Part shown: piece by piece, positions 33,899-42,504 of the stretch
Position numbering within the stretch: position 1 is the first letter of the stretch
How the letters are laid out: every line of letters starts with the position of its first letter
Source of the DNA: Acidobacteriaceae bacterium
GTDB taxonomy: Bacteria; Acidobacteriota; Terriglobia; Terriglobales; Acidobacteriaceae
Direction of reading: 5' to 3'
NCBI GenBank assembly: GCA_003139095.1
Contig: PLHW01000029.1
Span: 17,549 to 81,548, forward strand
DNA: 64,000 nt
Notes under the pieces: generated by a model
The model's input: only the letters and a program-made list of their open reading frames with translations
What the model was told of the DNA's origin: nothing
The model's database searches: none
Translations under genes and position numbers: made by a program

Positions 33899-36442
33899 TC
33901 ACGGCTGCACCACCTGCTCCAGCACCGCCGACATGCTCACCGCGTCATAAGTGTCCCCCAGATACTCCGCCGTGATCGCGTCCGTCCCCACCGGCAGCTT
34001 CGCCGTAATCAATGTAGCCACGCCGTTCTCGTCCACGGGCGCAATCCCGATCTTGCGTCCGCCATTCATAAATTTCACGCTCCCCGTCAGCGGCAATCCT
34101 CCCCACGACGACACCACGGCAGCCGTGAACGTAACACTCTCTCCCTTGCCCGAAGGATTCGGCGTCGAACTCAATGCTGTCGTCGTCGGCCACTTATTCA
34201 CCACCTGTGTGAGATGCGCCGAGCTTTCGTGCCAGCCCAAGCCCGTGTTAAACGTCGCCACAATACGGTGGTTCCCCACTGTTAGTGAATCCGTCGCCAG
34301 CGCGGCCATACAATTTTGTACGGGCATCGATCCCATCAACGTCTTGTCGTCGTAAAAGGAAACCTGCCCATCATTGCAAGTTATCTGTTCCCCATGACAC
34401 CAGGAATTCGCAATCGCCTGCGCCGTAAACGTCACCGAATCCGTAATCATGGAGGGCGACCCCGACGTAGCCAGATAAGTCGAAGTCCCACATTGCTTCG
34501 AAGCATCGAGCGGCTGCGGCTTTGACCGGCCACTTTCATTCGCCGTCGCAGTCTCCGCTTCCGCCCCCTTTGTTACCAACTCTTGGTCAATCCCAAAACT
34601 GCCTTTGTGAAATGCATCGCCCGGATAGCTGGCCTTAATCGTGTACTGGCCTGTTTTCGCAAAAGACGCCGTTAGACTCGCCACACCGTTCTTCGTAGTG
34701 CCCGTTCCAATCCGCGCCTTCCCGTTATAAAAGACCACGCCATCCCCGTCGGGCACGGGAACTGTGGAACTAATCGTCGCCGTAAAAGTCACGCTCTCAT
34801 TCACCACCGCAGGGTTCGGCACCCCGACCACGGTTGTTACAGTCGAGGCGATAAAGTTGTTCAGCATCACGCCCACTACGCCACCGCTGGTGCAACTTCC
34901 TTTCCCACGAAGGGCGCACTGGTTCGCCACTACCCAATCCGGTCTGCCATCGCCGTTCACATCCAACAGCGCGACTGATTCCGCGTTCAGTCCGCCCGTG
35001 CCGTAAAGCACAGGATCCTTGAACGTTCCATCGCCATTGCCTAGTAGCACGGCCGCTTGGCCGGGCCCGAGCGTGCAGTCGCCTATGAGCCAGGTACACT
35101 GCTGGGCTACCACCAGGTCCGCCTTGCCGTCGCCGTTCATGTCCGCAATCGCGACCGACGCGGCAAAGAATCCTCCCGTGCCAAAGGTCAACGCGGGTTG
35201 GAAACTGCCGTCGCCATTCCCCAGCAGCACGCTTACCGGCGCTTCTTGAGGGCCGCATTGGTAAAAGCACCAAACGAAAGCCTCGCTGCCGACCACCAAG
35301 TCCAGCTTGCCATCGCCATTCAGATCGCCGATCGCGATCCCGGTCGAATCCGGGTAACCGGTGCTGTAGCTCACAGGCGCTTGCAGGGTTCCGTCGCCGT
35401 TGCCGAGCAGCACACTCACCGAACCATCACTGCATCCAGGAGGAGGGGATCCGCAGGCGTTAACCACGATCGCATCCAGCTTGCCATCCCCGTTCACATC
35501 CGCGACCGCCACGGAAACAGAATTGGCGTCCAATCCGCCGGCGCTGTAAGCTACAGCGGGTTGAAACGTTCCGTCGCCATTGCCCAGCAGTACGCTGACG
35601 CCATCGTTCCCGCAGCTCTCGTCATGGCATGGCGAGGCCACGATCAGGTCCTGCTTGCCATCCCCGCGCAAGTCTCCAACCGCAACCCACTGCCCTCCAA
35701 CATTCGTGTAGTAACCGTCGAACCCAACGCCGCCGGTGTCGTAGCTCACCGCCGGTTGGAAGGTTCCATCGCCGTTCCCCAGCAGCACGCTCACTCCGCT
35801 GTTCGTGCAGGCCTCCGTCTGGCATTGCGTGGCCACAATCAGATCGGGATGCCCGTCCCCATTTACGTCCGCGATCGCGACAGAAACCCAGCTGCCGCCC
35901 TCAATTAGAGGATACGAATACCCGCCCGCGTCGTAACTAACTGCCGGTTGGAACGTCCCGTCTCCTCTGCCCAGGAGCACACTTACGTCAGCCGCCGAAT
36001 TAGTGCAAGAGAGGAATTTTGAAAGGCCTCCCTGGCACGCGTTCGCCACCACCACATCGGGAATGCCATCGCCGTTCACGTCTGCCACCGCTACAGAATC
36101 GGCCGACGCCCCGCCCGAGCCGTAAGTCGCAATCCTCGGAGAGCCCTCCGGGCCTTGCCCCGCCACAAGCGCGCCGGCAGCCTCGGCAGCTTGTTCTTCA
36201 GAGTTACTAACCCCGATAAAGCTGGGAACCTCAATTGACGAATGGCCCCGAGCGGATGGATTGAAACGAACCGCGGCATTCGTTTGCGCCTCCGCCGGCA
36301 CACTGCAAGAGACGAGAACCAACATCAGAACAGCACTAGCAAACATGAGAACTGGAAAACCAATAATGAAGCTGCGAACCGCGAAGCGGCGAACGCCGAA
36401 GTTGTGGACGGAGGATGAAGAGACGAACCGGAGAGATTTCAT
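33899..36442 (-). CDS. Secreted FG-GAP/VCBS repeat protein with Ig-like domains
   Basis: An 847-residue exported protein. The N terminus (MKSLRFVSSSSVHNFGVRRF) is followed by a hydrophobic stretch ending near SVPAEAQ. Seven calcium-binding FG-GAP-type repeats follow, each carrying a D-x-N-x-D-G-x-x-D-like loop (for example VAVADVNGDGIPDVVVA, VAIADVNGDGHPDLIVA, IAIGDLNGDGKLDLVVG), alternating with VSVLLGNGDGTFQPAV units. These build an integrin-like propeller. The C-terminal third has about three bacterial Ig-like domains (TPNPSGKGESVTFTAAV). GGAGG lies before the ATG at 36440-36442, setting the start downstream of the longer frame. It probably acts at the cell surface; no enzyme motif is seen. 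Confidence 0.85.
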   Translation of the reverse strand: MKSLRFVSSSSVHNFGVRRFAVRSFIIGFPVLMFASAVLMLVLVSCSVPAEAQTNAAVRFNPSARGHSSIEVPSFIGVSNSEEQAAEAAGALVAGQGPEGSPRIATYGSGGASADSVAVADVNGDGIPDVVVANACQGGLSKFLSCTNSAADVSVLLGRGDGTFQPAVSYDAGGYSYPLIEGGSWVSVAIADVNGDGHPDLIVATQCQTEACTNSGVSVLLGNGDGTFQPAVSYDTGGVGFDGYYTNVGGQWVAVGDLRGDGKQDLIVASPCHDESCGNDGVSVLLGNGDGTFQPAVAYSAGGLDANSVSVAVADVNGDGKLDAIVVNACGSPPPGCSDGSVSVLLGNGDGTLQAPVSYSTGYPDSTGIAIGDLNGDGKLDLVVGSEAFVWCFYQCGPQEAPVSVLLGNGDGSFQPALTFGTGGFFAASVAIADMNGDGKADLVVAQQCTWLIGDCTLGPGQAAVLLGNGDGTFKDPVLYGTGGLNAESVALLDVNGDGRPDWVVANQCALRGKGSCTSGGVVGVMLNNFIASTVTTVVGVPNPAVVNESVTFTATISSTVPVPDGDGVVFYNGKARIGTGTTKNGVASLTASFAKTGQYTIKASYPGDAFHKGSFGIDQELVTKGAEAETATANESGRSKPQPLDASKQCGTSTYLATSGSPSMITDSVTFTAQAIANSWCHGEQITCNDGQVSFYDDKTLMGSMPVQNCMAALATDSLTVGNHRIVATFNTGLGWHESSAHLTQVVNKWPTTTALSSTPNPSGKGESVTFTAAVVSSWGGLPLTGSVKFMNGGRKIGIAPVDENGVATLITAKLPVGTDAITAEYLGDTYDAVSMSAVLEQVVQP

Positions 36443-37006
36443 AACGCCTCCAGCAAGCTGGCAATTGTGCGGGACCTGCGAGACAAACCAGGCGCAATCC
36501 CGGCTCGCGGTGATTAACCTTAGGAGAGGACAAAAGCAGTCGAACACGGCATCATGCTCCAAGCTGGACCGCACGTCAATACCGCCCGGTCGATTGCATC
36601 ATGTTCACCCGCTTCGGCAAGTTCTGCGCGCTTCGCCACCGCTCAATCGAGTGGGTGATTGGGATTTACTGAAAGCCCCCCGCCATCTTGCGAAAGCGGG
36701 GATTTCACGAACGCCGGCCTTAACTCTCCGCTAACTCCTTTGTCCATAATATCTTGTAAATTTCGGTCCTTTAGAATCAATATTTTGCGGACCAAGTACA
36801 CGAACAATCCGCTAGCATTTTCCTAAGTAATTGAAAACAATAACTTAAGCAGTCATATCCTAACTCCTTATTTTTCAAAGATCTAACAAGGAATTATCGC
36901 TAACTGTTTGATTCTAAAAGATCGACCAAGGAGGCATTTGTTACCAATGAGTAAATAGATGTTCCGGCAATCTACACCCCAACAATGGTGCTGGCTTGCG
37001 CAGGCT
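36443..37006. other. 564-bp gap with an AT-rich stretch
   Basis: No gene was recognised. The half nearer the FG-GAP gene is ordinary GC-rich DNA with a hairpin (CCCCGC at 36678-36683 pairing with GCGGGG at 36696-36701). From about 36740 to 36955 the sequence is roughly two-thirds A/T by eye, unlike its surroundings. It carries the 10-mer CTAACTCCTT twice (36731-36740 and 36860-36869), that is AAGGAGTTAG on the strand of the downstream gene. It most likely contains the promoter of the FG-GAP gene. Confidence 0.5.
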
Positions 37007-37642
37007 CTAATGGCCGCGGAGTCGAGCGCGAACGAACTCCACGAGTTCCGGCGTGACATAGTTCCCAGAGTCAATTTCGAAGGTTGGGCGATTCGCAACC
37101 GGCTTCAAACTCACCTGCTTCCAAATCGGAGTCTTGTTTCCGGTCGCTCCACACTTTGCGGGATCGCCGTTCGCGTGCATAAGCACCGCATCCGCCCGAT
37201 CCAGAAATTCCTGTGCCGACGATTTGAAGTCCTCGGTCGCAGGATCGAGAACGGTGATGTAGAGGTCGGGCTTCAGGAAACGCAGGATGCTATTCGATTC
37301 GATCATGGCATTTTGCGTGGACCCAAGAATTTGCCGAACGCGCGGCATGGCTTCAGCGAGGCGTCCTTGCTCCGTCCGAACCCACCACGAGTGCTCCGCG
37401 CCCGCAACCAGAAAGCGCGATGTGTCGGACTCGCCGCTGCGGTCGCGCTCTTCGGTCACGGCCCAGGAATGATCGCCCGTTGCGCAGTCGCACGCCGCGC
37501 CATTAGCCGAGCAGACACCATGTCCATATTGCGTGACCTTGAGCGCGGTCCAATGCATCTCGCGCAGCGCCGAGATCAGGCCGCCAACAACGCTGGTCTT
37601 GCCAACGCTGCGACTGTGTCCGCCGATGATCACGATCGACAT
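37007..37642 (-). CDS. MobB-like P-loop NTPase with Cys cluster
   Basis: A 211-residue P-loop protein. The N terminus SIVIIGGHSRSVGKTSVVGGL is a Walker A with the shape of MobB-family GTPases (molybdopterin-guanine-dinucleotide synthesis). The middle segment is unusual: GHGVCSANGAACDCATGDHS contains three closely spaced Cys and a His. It is followed by EERDRSGESDTSRFLVAGAE and AMIESNSIL, then LYITVLDPATEDFK. No other molybdenum-cofactor gene is nearby; the downstream neighbour is the FG-GAP gene and the upstream one is lpxD. MobB is the nearest family by motif, but a different P-loop function is quite possible. Confidence 0.65.
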   Translation of the reverse strand: MSIVIIGGHSRSVGKTSVVGGLISALREMHWTALKVTQYGHGVCSANGAACDCATGDHSWAVTEERDRSGESDTSRFLVAGAEHSWWVRTEQGRLAEAMPRVRQILGSTQNAMIESNSILRFLKPDLYITVLDPATEDFKSSAQEFLDRADAVLMHANGDPAKCGATGNKTPIWKQVSLKPVANRPTFEIDSGNYVTPELVEFVRARLRGH

Positions 37643-37700
37643 TGGTTAGGGTACTGACCTCTTAGGCGCGGAGCTGTCTGCACAGTAACGCGCGGCTGTG

Positions 37701-38741
37701 CTACTTCCTTCTCGCGGCCCGCGACAGGAATGCCAGTTCCTTAAGATACTCCCCAATCGGACGCGCGGGAGTTCCCCAGAACACTATGCCTTTGCCGCGA
37801 ATGACCTTCTTGGTTGGGATTCCGCTTTGTGCGCCGAGGATTGCCCCCTCCTCAATGCGCACGTGATCGGCAATCCCGACCTGGCCTCCAATGATGACAT
37901 TGTTCTCAACCACGGCGCTGCCGGAAAGTCCGGTCTGCGCGGCGATCACCACATCTTCGCCGATCTGAACGTTGTGGCCGAGGTGAACCAGGTTATCGAT
38001 CTTTGTGCCGCGGCGGATTCTTGTTTCGTCGAGCGCGCCGCGGTCGATGGTGGAATTCGCTCCAATCTCGACGTCATCCTCAATTACCAAGCGTCCGATC
38101 TGCGGAAACTGTTCATAGCGTCCGGTCCGCTCGTCGCGCACGTAGCCGAAGCCCTCGCTGCCGAGCACGGCCCCGGCTTGCACGACGACTCGATTGCCGA
38201 GTGTAGTGCCGGAGTAAATGGTCACATTGGCATCGATGCGGCACGCGGCGCCGATCTCAACACCTTCGCCAATCACGCAGCCCGCACCGATGGTGCTGCT
38301 ATCGCCGATGCTCGCCTGCTCGCCGATGACCGCGCGCGGACCGATATCGACATTGCTGCCGACAAGCGAAGCGCCGACGATAGCGGACGGATGAATGCCG
38401 CGACCTCGGCTGACGTCATCGCGAAGAAGCCGAGCCGCACGAGCGAACGCCAGACGCGGTTGAGCGGAGATGAGGGTTGTTTTACGGGTCTTCGTCGTTA
38501 GACCGGCGGCGAGATCGGCAGTGAGCTCGGCAATGGCCTTGGATTGCTCGGCGAAACATCCGGCGATTACGGCTCCCGCAGCGGACGCGAGCGCGGCCTC
38601 GAAATGCCTGGCATCATCGACGAAGACGAGGCTGGCAGCATTAGCGGACTTGAGACTGGAGAGGCGTTCCACCGTGATGGAACCGTCTCCGATAAGGCGG
38701 CAGTCGAGCTTTTCCGCGAGGGTGGCTAGAGATTGTTTCAT
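37701..38741 (-). CDS. lpxD: UDP-3-O-acylglucosamine N-acyltransferase
   Basis: A 346-residue LpxD. It adds the N-linked acyl chain to UDP-3-O-acylglucosamine in lipid A synthesis on the cytosolic face. The N-terminal uridine-binding domain (about 1-100) is followed by a left-handed beta helix of hexapeptide repeats (about 108-290: IHPSAIVGASLVGSNVDIGP, VIGEQASIGDSSTIGAGCVI). The conserved NLVHLGHNVQIGED carries the catalytic His, and a C-terminal helix follows. It shows the bacterium makes lipid A. The upstream lpxL-like gene is 39 bp away on the same strand. Confidence 0.93.
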   Translation of the reverse strand: MKQSLATLAEKLDCRLIGDGSITVERLSSLKSANAASLVFVDDARHFEAALASAAGAVIAGCFAEQSKAIAELTADLAAGLTTKTRKTTLISAQPRLAFARAARLLRDDVSRGRGIHPSAIVGASLVGSNVDIGPRAVIGEQASIGDSSTIGAGCVIGEGVEIGAACRIDANVTIYSGTTLGNRVVVQAGAVLGSEGFGYVRDERTGRYEQFPQIGRLVIEDDVEIGANSTIDRGALDETRIRRGTKIDNLVHLGHNVQIGEDVVIAAQTGLSGSAVVENNVIIGGQVGIADHVRIEEGAILGAQSGIPTKKVIRGKGIVFWGTPARPIGEYLKELAFLSRAARRK

Positions 38742-38780
38742 GGCGCTCCTATTGTCGCGTCAGCATGCGAGAGGCGCAAA

Positions 38781-39770
38781 TCAGTACAGCGGCGGTTCCC
38801 CTTCGGGCCGCGTCTTCCAGCGGCGATGCATCCACAGCCACTGGTCGGGGTAACGACGGACATAGTCTTCAATCACGCCAGTGAACATCGCCGTGTTGGC
38901 GACGATATCGGCCTCGTCATTGTCATTGCCTGTGCGTACAAGTTTGAGCGCGGGATCGAAGCGCAGGATATATTTGCGCAGCTTCGCGTCCCAGGTGGTG
39001 AAGCCTGGAACTACGGCAGCATCTGTGCGGAGCGCGATGCGTGCCAATCCGCTTGCCGTGTAGGCAGGAATGCCGAAGAAGTTCACGAACACGCCTTGCG
39101 GTGGCGTCATATTGGTGTCCATGAGAATGCCCACGCATTGGCCCGCACGCATCGCAGCCAGCAGGCCGCGGACGAAATCGTCTTTACTGACGGTGCGATT
39201 GCCGTGCATGGTGCGATATCGTTGCACGAAGGCGTCAATGTAAGGATTGTCGAGCGGCCGCATGACAACCGATAACGGGTGTCCGTGCAGCGAGTGCACG
39301 AAGGCGGAAAGCTCCCACGCGCCGAGGTGGCCAGTCAGAAACAGCACGCCTTTTCCGCGGGCGAATGCGCGCTCATAATTTTCCAGTCCGCTGTAGATAA
39401 CAACGGACGAGACGTTCTCGCGCGTGTAGCGTGGGAAGAGACAGAATTCGGCAAGCTGGCGACCGAGCGAGAAGTACTCTCGGCGCAGGATGCGGCGGCG
39501 TTCGCCGGCGGGCATCTCCGGGAACGCAAGAGCGAGATTGCGCGTTCCCACCAAGCGCAAGCGCCGATGAGCATGGTAGACGGTTAATCCAACGGCGATG
39601 CCGACAGCGCGTGCAAGCGGTCGGGGAAGCAGGCCGAGGAGTTTGATCCAGGGCCAAACCAGAGCGTATTCGAGACGTTCACGCACTGTGCGCGAGTGTA
39701 GGGGTTCGAGGCGGTGCTGCGCAAGGAAGCGCGGGCGGCAGGTTGCCGGCTCTCTGTTAGTCGCGTTCAA
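38781..39770 (-). CDS. LpxL/HtrB-family lipid A acyltransferase
   Basis: A protein of up to 329 residues of the lysophospholipid acyltransferase superfamily. It would add a secondary (lauroyl/myristoyl-type) chain to lipid A at the inner membrane. An N-terminal hydrophobic helix (LGLLPRPLARAVGIAVGL) precedes the catalytic HLGAWE motif (HX4E type, near residue 148). RPLDNPYIDAFVQRYR and the conserved ILMDTNMTPPQGVFVNFFG follow. The first ATG overlaps the HEAT-protein gene by 14 bp; a GTG at 39684-39686 (before RERLEYALVW) is an equally good start. Position of acylation cannot be told. Confidence 0.88.
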   Translation of the reverse strand: MNATNREPATCRPRFLAQHRLEPLHSRTVRERLEYALVWPWIKLLGLLPRPLARAVGIAVGLTVYHAHRRLRLVGTRNLALAFPEMPAGERRRILRREYFSLGRQLAEFCLFPRYTRENVSSVVIYSGLENYERAFARGKGVLFLTGHLGAWELSAFVHSLHGHPLSVVMRPLDNPYIDAFVQRYRTMHGNRTVSKDDFVRGLLAAMRAGQCVGILMDTNMTPPQGVFVNFFGIPAYTASGLARIALRTDAAVVPGFTTWDAKLRKYILRFDPALKLVRTGNDNDEADIVANTAMFTGVIEDYVRRYPDQWLWMHRRWKTRPEGEPPLY

Positions 39771-40284
39771 GTTGAGCGAGCAGTTTACGGCTGCGGGCTT
39801 TCATCGCTGGTGTACCGCTACACTCGGCTCGATGCAGAAGATCAATCACGGGCACCCGCATGTCCGGATCCTGCTGGCCCAAGTCGGCTAATCCCTGGAG
39901 AGCGAACGTCTTCACGATGGAACTGCGGTCGTCCAGATAATCCTTCAGGAAAGCGGCTGCGCGTTGACGCTCTTTTGCATTGAGCACAAGCCGCGGAACC
40001 ATGACCGCCAAATGCCAGCGCAATTCCTGCTGCCCGGTTTCGGCCATCAGACCGAGCAGTTCGGCCTTATGAGGCGCGAGTAGTCCGGGATTCTTGCGCG
40101 AGGCCTTTTCGGCTGCGTCGGCCGCGCGCATTCGCACCAGTGGATCTTCGGACCAGAAGCCATCGATGAGCCCAGGAAACAGCGCGGGATTTTTGGAGAC
40201 AATTGCGGCGACTTTGTCAGCACGGCCGATGGATCGGCGATCGCCGCCCGCGAGTAGTTCGAGGATAGAGGAGCGGAACACCCG
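39757..40284 (-). CDS. HEAT-repeat protein
   Basis: An all-helical protein of about 175 residues with HEAT-like repeats: LVRMRAADAAEKASRKNP, QELRWHLAVMVPRL, IVKTFALQGLADLGQQDP. It is probably a scaffold, with no catalytic motif. The frame is open to an ATG at 40345-40347, which would overlap the SYLF gene by 25 bp. The GTG at 40282-40284 begins directly before FRSSILELLAGGDRRSIG, where the conserved-looking part starts, and avoids the overlap, so it is preferred. The 14-bp overlap with the lpxL-like gene suggests co-transcription. Confidence 0.72.
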   Translation of the reverse strand, partial: RVFRSSILELLAGGDRRSIGRADKVAAIVSKNPALFPGLIDGFWSEDPLVRMRAADAAEKASRKNPGLLAPHKAELLGLMAETGQQELRWHLAVMVPRLVLNAKERQRAAAFLKDYLDDRSSIVKTFALQGLADLGQQDPDMRVPVIDLLHRAECSGTPAMKARSRKLLAQLERD

Positions 40285-40322
40285 AGGGCGCCTGTTCCTA
40301 TGCAGCCCAACGTTCGGCTTGC

Positions 40323-41024
40323 CTACTTTGACGCGACCTGAGCCCATTTGGCGAGCGTGCTGAGGAACGGATATGCGGTTTTGGGAGCTTCGATCTCTCC
40401 CTTGAGCGAAGTGCGGAAGGGCACCATGTGTCCATAGAATTCACGCGTGCTGTCTTTGTCCTGCTTGATGACCGCGCCGTTGAGTTCGAGGCCGGCGAAG
40501 AGGCCGCGCGAGCGCGAGTAGGTGAGAACCTGGGCGCGCATCTTCCAATCCGTGTCCGCGGCGGCGTGGCGTCCCACGGGGCCGGCGGCGGCGCTCGCAT
40601 CGCCGCCAATTTTGAATTTGCTGGAAAGCAGATTGTTCATGCCGCCCTTGTTCATAATAAGCATGACGACATCAGTGGCCTGGCCGCCGATCTGGAGGCC
40701 GAAGCTGCCGCCGCTGATCATGAAAAAAGCGGGCGCGCTCCAACCTTTTTCCGTGCGGCAACTGGCCACACCGCGGCCGTAGCGGGCGCCGACCACGAAT
40801 CCTCCGTTGAGCAGCGACGGGACCACCGCGACGCATTCGGCTGAGCCGAGAATTTCTTCCGGGATGCGGTTGTCGGGAGCATTTTGGATTTCGTCGAGCA
40901 CCGTGCCAGCGTCTTCAACGCGAGAGGCCGCTTTGCCTCTGACTTCGGCCTTGGCGTCTTCATCGGCGGAAAGCAATGGGGTCAACGAACAAACGAGCAC
41001 AAGAACCAACAGGAGATTGCGCAT
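40323..41024 (-). CDS. SYLF/Ysc84-type lipid-binding domain protein
   Basis: A 233-residue exported protein. A signal peptide (MRNLLLVLVLVCSLTPLLSA) is followed by the SYLF (Ysc84) domain. Characteristic are CVAVVPSLLNGGFVVGARYG, GVASCRTEKGWSAPAFFMIS, GGSFGLQIGGQATDVVMLIM and SYSRSRGLFAGLELNGAVIK-like sequence near the C-terminal half. The eukaryotic domain binds phosphoinositides; the role of the bacterial periplasmic members is not established. It is the first gene of a minus-strand run leading to the HEAT protein and lipid A genes, which hints at an envelope role. Confidence 0.88.
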   Translation of the reverse strand: MRNLLLVLVLVCSLTPLLSADEDAKAEVRGKAASRVEDAGTVLDEIQNAPDNRIPEEILGSAECVAVVPSLLNGGFVVGARYGRGVASCRTEKGWSAPAFFMISGGSFGLQIGGQATDVVMLIMNKGGMNNLLSSKFKIGGDASAAAGPVGRHAAADTDWKMRAQVLTYSRSRGLFAGLELNGAVIKQDKDSTREFYGHMVPFRTSLKGEIEAPKTAYPFLSTLAKWAQVASK

Positions 41025-41314
41025 GATGCCTCACTTGGGAGATCAAACCCTCGATCCCGGGTTTTGTTCCGGGAATTCGGGGCAAAACTTCTATTGCTCT
41101 GGATTCTAATTCATATAGATGCGGGTGAGTTCGGGTGGGTAGTGATTGCGATGAGTCAGATGAGCAAAAAAATGCGGGGTTGAAAGCGGCGACCCTAATC
41201 TCCGTTTCCAACCCCGTCTCCCAGGTTCTGTGGTAGGTGAAGCGAGTATGGAGCAGGTCGGAGAAAGCGACAAGATTACGGAGGTCACTGGCTAGAGGTA
41301 ACCTGCAGTGATGG
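41025..41314. other. 290-bp gap, nothing recognised
   Basis: No ORF of convincing quality, RNA gene or strong hairpin was found. It must contain the promoter of the SYLF gene and any terminator of the GT39-like gene, but neither is clear by eye. Confidence 0.4.
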
Positions 41315-42490
41315 CTAATATCGCAATGCGGCGTAGAGCGGCCAGAGCGCAGAACCCACCGCGCAGGCAGTCACGATGAGATCCAACTGCAAACGCTTGA
41401 AGGACACGCCAGACATGGCAACGGCGAGGCCGATGGTGAGCCAAGTGAAGGAGTCAAGATAGTAGTAATAATATTGCGGAAGGGAATGCGCGAGCGCCCA
41501 CTGAAGCATATGAAGGCTGTAGAGAGCCGGCAGCAATGGCTTCCGCTGCTTAAGCAACGCAAGTAGAGCAATCAGGCCGAGACTGGCGATGACGGGGTTT
41601 GCCATCAGTTGCATCAGGCTTTCTTGTTGTTGGAACCTGACGATGCACCCCCACCACGGATCGCTTGGCCGCAGATCGATCATGGTCTGGCGATAGTGAG
41701 CGTGGGAGAGGAGAATGTCGCGGTTCGCGAAATACAGGTAGGCCAAGCTTCGATGCTCGCGTATGAGGAGCGGAACCCAACTCACGAGGTAGGCCATCAA
41801 GGAAGAGCCAGCGATCAGCAGCAGGCTTTTGGTTACGCGGCGGAAACGGAACAACAGGTAGAGACAGCAGACAACCAGGGCAGGCAGGCCACACCAGCGA
41901 GAAGCGACAGAGAGGCCGAGTAATGTCCCACTCCAGGCAAACCAGCCGGAAGAGTTTTCTCCGACGGCAACCAGGAAAGCCCATAGGCCCGCCACCTCGA
42001 ACGCCACCTGGAAAATAATCAGATTGGCCGAGCGGCTTTCGACAAAGAGAAAACCATTGGCCAAAAGCAGCACCCATGCAATGTAGGCACTGTGCAGGCT
42101 GCGCGTAAGGCGAAACGTGAGTCCGAAGCCAGACAAGGCAATCAATGCCCCCGCGAGACCGGACGAAAACCGAAAGCCTAAGGGTGAGTGGCCGAGGATT
42201 TTGATGGATAGTGCGATCAGGTATTTCGCGAATGGCGGATGCTCGACGTTGGTAGAGGGAGCGCCGGCGATAAAAGCTTCGGCGGCGCTGATGTAGAGAT
42301 GCTCGTCAAGTCGGGATGTGTGGTCGGCCGCAACTCCGGCGGAGAGAATTGCGAGGCTGACAAAGAACACCGCCGCGTAGCGAGCGAGTTTGCCGGTAAC
42401 AACCGGGGAGGGGTTCTGAACTTGCGGATCGGCGCTGTGAAACATCGGTTGAGCGTATTCTACCGGCGAGATGAAACCGATCTTCACCAT
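41315..42490 (-). CDS. GT39/PMT-like membrane glycosyltransferase
   Basis: A protein of about 391 residues of the GT-C membrane glycosyltransferase type (protein O-mannosyltransferase/ArnT-like). It has about nine or ten hydrophobic helices. The first periplasmic loop carries the acidic catalytic-type pair in SRLDEHLYISAAEAF and the motif NVEHPPFAKYLIALSIKILG, typical of the family. The frame opens at 42784 through the neighbouring regulator. The ATG at 42488-42490, 14 bp after that gene's stop, is chosen; an ATG at 42443-42445 is possible. Substrates would be lipid-linked sugars used to modify proteins or lipids on the periplasmic side. Confidence 0.8.
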   Translation of the reverse strand: MVKIGFISPVEYAQPMFHSADPQVQNPSPVVTGKLARYAAVFFVSLAILSAGVAADHTSRLDEHLYISAAEAFIAGAPSTNVEHPPFAKYLIALSIKILGHSPLGFRFSSGLAGALIALSGFGLTFRLTRSLHSAYIAWVLLLANGFLFVESRSANLIIFQVAFEVAGLWAFLVAVGENSSGWFAWSGTLLGLSVASRWCGLPALVVCCLYLLFRFRRVTKSLLLIAGSSLMAYLVSWVPLLIREHRSLAYLYFANRDILLSHAHYRQTMIDLRPSDPWWGCIVRFQQQESLMQLMANPVIASLGLIALLALLKQRKPLLPALYSLHMLQWALAHSLPQYYYYYLDSFTWLTIGLAVAMSGVSFKRLQLDLIVTACAVGSALWPLYAALRY

Positions 42491-42504
42491 TGCCGGCGAA
42501 AAAA

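Noticed and set aside
36468..36510. Sequence resembling part of a c-di-GMP-I riboswitch (ACAAACCAGGCGCAATCCCG)
   Set aside because: It is on the plus strand, away from any plus-strand gene, and the conserved core order and GNRA-type elements are not present.
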